Below are positions 6,456-8,643 of a stretch of DNA of 8,643 nt, piece after piece; within the stretch, counting starts at the first letter, position 1, and every line of letters starts with the position of its first letter. The notes beneath the pieces are model-generated. The model searched no databases and had not been told where the DNA came from. It saw only the letters and a program-made list of their open reading frames with translations. Origin of the DNA: an uncultured Lachnospiraceae bacterium (lineage in GTDB: Bacteria > Bacillota_A > Clostridia > Lachnospirales > Lachnospiraceae). The stretch covers positions 332 through 8,974 of the forward strand of contig CAJUDN010000085.1 of assembly GCA_910585355.1 (NCBI GenBank), read 5' to 3'. The translations under genes were made by a program, and so were the position numbers.

Positions 6456-6734
6456 AAGTTTCCTCCATAACTTGTGCCGGACAGCCATTTTTCGCTGCTG
6501 TAAAAGTCCGCCCGTCGTCAGACAGGCGACATGTCCATTCATAGAGAATTTCTCTCCATAACTCCGCCCGGTTTGCACTGTAAAAACCGGTCACATAAGT
6601 CTAATATGCGTTAATCGTATTGTCATTTCCTAAGAAGATCCAAAAAACGAAAAATGCCTTTCAGGTACGCACATGTTTTTTGTGGCAAACAGACGCCGGG
6701 ACCCGGAATGGTCCGGATCGGGGCGCCTGCTTCC
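6456..6734 (-). other. 279-base intercistronic region with hairpins, no gene
   Basis: The rest of the operon has gaps of 12 and 26 bases, so this gap stands out. I see no credible small gene: one frame crosses it only with an unsupported GTG. Besides the GC-rich hairpin at 6692-6727 it holds a 7-bp hairpin (CCGGTTT 6568-6574 with AAACCGG 6584-6590) and a short AGAGAA/TTCTCT repeat near 6543-6555. It may carry an attenuator, a processing site or a separate start for the desulfurase mRNA; no clear promoter is visible. Confidence 0.45.
6692..6727 (-). terminator. GC-rich hairpin after the DUF3343 gene (weak terminator or attenuator)
   Basis: Reading the minus strand 8 bases after the stop, GGCGCC pairs with GGCGTC (one G-U pair), and inside it GGACC pairs with GGTCC around a 6-base loop. 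Only a short TGTTT follows, so full termination is doubtful. It would lower but not abolish read-through into the desulfurase gene, or protect the 3' end of the upstream part of the message. Confidence 0.4.
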
Positions 6735-6971
6735 TTAATACAACAATTCTGCAAGTTCTTCACTGGCAATGTTTTGTTCTGCGAGGAATACTTCCATAGC
6801 GGACCGTTCCGACGGCGTCACACACCAGGCCAGTCCGCATCCGGCGGACAACTCCCTTGGCACAGGTATCATACGCCCCGGTTTTCCATATTCCTTACAA
6901 GCCTTTTCAAAAGCAATTGCGTCAGCGGTTGTATGAAATGTAATGATCAGTTTCCACTCTTTCTGTCTCAT
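6735..6971 (-). CDS. DUF3343 (Se/S carrier-like) small protein
   Basis: A 78-residue cytoplasmic protein of the DUF3343 / putative Se/S carrier-like family. The N-terminus (residues 7-30) has the family pattern of a beta strand, 'TFHTTADAIAFEKAC', and then the diagnostic GRMIPVPRELSAGCGLAW at 32-49 with C45 as the likely carrier residue. A further C50 follows closely. The family is found next to cysteine desulfurases, TusA/YedF and YedE, and is thought to hold sulfur or selenium on the cysteine; direct biochemistry is scarce. The start lies 12 bases after the stop of the TusA-like gene, with a modest AGAG-type ribosome binding site, so translation is probably coupled. Confidence 0.85.
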   Translation of the reverse strand: MRQKEWKLIITFHTTADAIAFEKACKEYGKPGRMIPVPRELSAGCGLAWCVTPSERSAMEVFLAEQNIASEELAELLY

Positions 6972-6983
6972 AACTTCTCTTTT

Positions 6984-7190
6984 CTATTCGATAACCAGCT
7001 CGAATTCGTCTCCTTTTTCCGTAACGGTTACCTTTTTTCCCTGACTCTTAGCAAATTTTTCCACATTGGCTTTTGTATGAGGTTCTGTCACAAAAACTTT
7101 GATTGTTTCATTTCCATGGCTCTTCAAAGCGGCGGATGTGAGCATTACAGGTTCCGGACAAGATAAACCTCTTGCATCTACTTCATACAT
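6984..7190 (-). CDS. TusA/YedF-like sulfurtransferase (SirA family carrier)
   Basis: A 68-residue TusA/SirA/YedF-family protein with the signature GLSCPEPVM at residues 8-16; C11 of the CPxP motif is the persulfide (or perselenide) carrier. The rest has the family's beta-alpha-beta-alpha-beta-beta pattern and normal length for a stand-alone member. In many selenium-using bacteria YedF is a two-domain protein with a C-terminal DsrE-like part; here only the TusA domain is present and the next gene is a separate DUF3343 protein. An AGAGG sits 7 bases upstream of the start and the transporter gene stops 26 bases before it. This protein should accept sulfur or selenium from the desulfurase encoded downstream or from the imported substrate. 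Confidence 0.9.
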   Translation of the reverse strand: MYEVDARGLSCPEPVMLTSAALKSHGNETIKVFVTEPHTKANVEKFAKSQGKKVTVTEKGDEFELVIE

Positions 7191-7216
7191 AACAATTCCT
7201 CTTTTCTATATGATGA

Positions 7217-8308
7217 TTACGCTTTTTTGTTTTTCGGAGAAAAACCAATGATAAACAGGATGATAATGCAGGCAATAACTGCCACTTGTCCATTAATTCC
7301 GGGGCCCCCTGCCACGGCCGGAGTATCGGCTGTGGCCGCCGCCGCGGCCACACCTGCCAGGCCGAAATTATGACAGCAGGCAGCGCCGACCAACAGGCCA
7401 AGGAAGGTAACTGCCGAATCGGAGGAGCCTTGTCCAGCCAATACAAGCTGTCTTAAGGGACATCCACCTGCCAGAACCGCCGCAAATCCAACGGAGTAAA
7501 GGCCAAGGAAATTCCAGATATGCTTCGCATGGGCAACAGGCTGTCCGTCAAAAGAAAGCTTAAAGCCGCCGGATGCCAGGTTATAAATTAACATTACAAC
7601 AAAGAATCCGCCGATAATGGTGATCAAATCATAGTTTTTCATTAAAATTACATCACGAATGCTGCCTGCAAAGCAGGTTCTGCATTTCTGAGCCAGCGCG
7701 CCGAAAATCAGTCCGCCGATTAAGGAAATCAGAAGCGGCGCATGCATGCTGCCAGGCCCTTTTTCGCTAAATGCAAACAGGGATGTGGTCACGCTTAAAA
7801 TAAGGAGAATAACCAGTGCGATGGGAAGCACAGCGCCGGAAGCCTTATCAATGGTATAAGAACGTCCCAGAGAAAATCCTTTTCTGAGGGCGATGGTACC
7901 AGTGAAAACACCAAGGGCAAAGCCTGCAAAGCCCACATAAGCATTGAGGTCGCCGGCAGACATACGGATAATCATACGAAGCGGGCAGCCTAAGAATGCC
8001 AGGGAGCCGATCATCATGATTACACCGAGAATAAAACGAATCATCGGAGAAGATCCTGCTGTGGAACGATACTCTTTTGTGAATACCGCAATTAAAAATG
8101 CACCGCATACGATGCCAACGATTTCCGGCCGCATATACTGCACGACTGCTGCAGTATGGAGCTTCATGGCACCTGCGGAATCACGGACAAAGCAGGCGAT
8201 GCACATGGCCATGTTTTTGGGATTTCCCATGAGTGCAAGAAGAGCTGCAATCAATCCCAAAACTGCGCCGGAAGCAGCCAGAGTCTTTTTGTTTGCTGTT
8301 ACGTTCAT
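7217..8308 (-). CDS. yedE: YedE-family membrane transporter (putative selenium/sulfur compound importer)
   Basis: A 363-residue integral membrane protein of the YeeE/YedE family with about nine to ten hydrophobic segments. YeeE relatives import thiosulfate through a pore lined by cysteines; the YedE branch co-occurs with selenium genes and is proposed to import a selenium species. Visible are two matching halves: GNPKNMAMCIACFVRD (C36, C39) then FLGCPLRM (C108), and KCRTCFAGSIRD (C209, C212) then GGCPLRQLVLAGQG (C283). The C-terminus is hydrophobic with an alanine-rich stretch and a basic tail, KNKKA. The start has AGGGG at 8316-8320, 7 bases upstream. It is the first gene of the four-gene cluster, so its upstream region should carry the operon promoter. 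The family is certain; the substrate is inferred from neighbours. Confidence 0.9.
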   Translation of the reverse strand: MNVTANKKTLAASGAVLGLIAALLALMGNPKNMAMCIACFVRDSAGAMKLHTAAVVQYMRPEIVGIVCGAFLIAVFTKEYRSTAGSSPMIRFILGVIMMIGSLAFLGCPLRMIIRMSAGDLNAYVGFAGFALGVFTGTIALRKGFSLGRSYTIDKASGAVLPIALVILLILSVTTSLFAFSEKGPGSMHAPLLISLIGGLIFGALAQKCRTCFAGSIRDVILMKNYDLITIIGGFFVVMLIYNLASGGFKLSFDGQPVAHAKHIWNFLGLYSVGFAAVLAGGCPLRQLVLAGQGSSDSAVTFLGLLVGAACCHNFGLAGVAAAAATADTPAVAGGPGINGQVAVIACIIILFIIGFSPKNKKA

Positions 8309-8327
8309 TTTACTACCCCTTTTCTGT

Positions 8328-8386
8328 AATTGTAAAATTTGGCAGAAAAACTACAAAATTGTAGGTTCTACTTTATACAATTTTAC
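8328..8386 (-). promoter_or_regulatory. Repeated palindromes upstream of yedE (operator/promoter region)
   Basis: CTACAAAATTGTAG (8351-8364) is an inverted repeat with 6-bp arms. Around it, GTAAAATT (8332-8339) and AATTTTAC (8379-8386) form an outer inverted pair, so three related TTGTA/TACAA-containing units sit within 60 bases, 20-80 bases before the transporter start. On the minus strand a TATAAA-like -10 overlaps this array but no good -35 is evident. This layout suggests a regulator-bound operon promoter; the regulator is not in the window. Confidence 0.45.
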
Positions 8387-8467
8387 CAGATAAGGCAGGA
8401 ACTGTCTAATTTAAAAAGGCAATGAAATACAACCCCAATATAGTTTTTTTCAATATACTTTGAAAGT
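8387..8467. other. AT-rich spacer with a short direct repeat
   Basis: No gene is visible. CAATATA occurs at 8436-8442 and again at 8451-8457, 15 bases apart, around a T7 run. The segment separates the yedE control region from the multi-hairpin element to the right and may hold a promoter for either direction, but I cannot assign one. Confidence 0.3.
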
Positions 8468-8628
8468 GTTGCCAAGCGGCTGTACGGACAGCGTGCTTGC
8501 ACGCGTGGACGTACAGGCATTTGGCAACTAAGCCAGTATGAGCAAAAAAGCCTTGCGAACAAAGGGAGCAAGGTGATTTGCGAATACTGGCGGAGATTGC
8601 GGGAGTGCGACAGCACGGAGCAATCGAC
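8468..8628. repeat. Triple two-stage hairpin element (structured RNA or palindromic repeat)
   Basis: Three compound hairpins follow one another. First (8468-8528): GTTGCCAA/TTGGCAAC, then CTGTACG/CGTACAG, then GCGTGC/GCACGC. Second (8532-8591): GCCAGTAT/ATACTGGC, then GCAAA/TTTGC with GA facing GA between the stems, then CCTTGC/GCAAGG with an 11-base loop. Third (8595-8625): GATTGC/GCAATC, then GTGC/GCAC with a GACA loop and purine-only internal loops. All listed stems are perfect. Spacers between hairpins are only 3 bases. No credible ORF is present, and no T-run closes it on the plus strand. Either strand could be the transcribed one. I do not recognise it as a named RNA family. Confidence 0.6.
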
Positions 8629-8629
8629 T

Positions 8630-8641
8630 TTCATGCATGAA
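8630..8641. repeat. Perfect 12-base palindrome at the right edge
   Basis: TTCATGCATGAA is its own reverse complement and follows the triple-hairpin element by a few bases. It may be one more unit of that element or its boundary; the window ends two bases later. Confidence 0.35.
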
Positions 8642-8643
8642 GA

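Noticed and set aside
6456..6578. A 41-codon N-terminal extension of the desulfurase frame
   Set aside because: The upstream ATG has no ribosome binding site and the added residues are unlike the family; the start at 6455 has GGAGGA and gives the normal N-terminus.
6409..6594. A 61-residue minus-strand frame before and overlapping the desulfurase start
   Set aside because: It needs a GTG start without a ribosome binding site, has a stop just upstream, overlaps the desulfurase start region and matches no family I know.
6654..7166. A 170-residue plus-strand frame
   Set aside because: It is antisense to the DUF3343 and TusA-like genes, both of which carry clear family motifs; composition is that of a shadow frame.
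7944..8393. A 149-residue plus-strand frame
   Set aside because: It is antisense to the yedE gene and its regulatory region and has no protein-like motifs.
8383..8634. An 83-residue minus-strand frame over the triple-hairpin element
   Set aside because: It reads through perfect stems, has no family resemblance, and the inverted-repeat structure explains the sequence better than coding does.

Overview
The window looks like chromosomal DNA of an anaerobic, low-to-mid-GC Firmicute, most likely in the Lachnospiraceae (Clostridium/Enterocloster-like). The reasons are strong AGGAGG-type ribosome binding sites, a long secreted NlpC/P60 protein of a style typical of gut clostridia, a Cytidylate_kin2-type kinase, a stand-alone DUF3343 (Se/S carrier-like) gene and group II intron debris. 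This placement rests on family recognition, not on a search. No rRNA, tRNA or CRISPR array was found.

Layout. Positions 1-54 (minus) hold the first 18 codons of a gene that runs off the left edge. It overlaps the 3' end of a TtcA-family tRNA thiolation gene (32-814, minus). A gene-free stretch (815-1479) carries a nested inverted repeat, an AT-rich palindrome and a plausible promoter. It leads into a plus-strand cytidylate-kinase-like gene (1480-2118), which ends at a strong terminator. Next come about 650 bases of decayed group II intron, with a frameshifted maturase C-terminus, a domain V-like hairpin and RNA-domain debris. A 709-residue secreted NlpC/P60 cell-wall hydrolase candidate follows (2984-5113, plus), closed by a 14-20 bp hairpin terminator that also faces the convergent operon.

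The right half is one minus-strand cluster read right to left: a YedE-family membrane transporter (7217-8308), a TusA/YedF-like sulfur or selenium carrier (6984-7190), a DUF3343 carrier-like protein (6735-6971) and a class V aminotransferase-fold cysteine desulfurase/selenocysteine lyase (5316-6455). Together they suggest import of a sulfur or selenium species, its release from cysteine or selenocysteine as persulfide or perselenide, and hand-off through two small cysteine carriers. This gene set is known from labile-selenium and sulfur-trafficking contexts. SelD is not in the window, so the choice between selenium and sulfur is open.

Upstream of the transporter, at the right edge (8468-8628), three two-stage hairpins stand head to tail with purine-rich internal loops and no convincing ORF. 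This is the most striking unexplained structure in the window and may be a structured RNA or an interspersed palindromic element.
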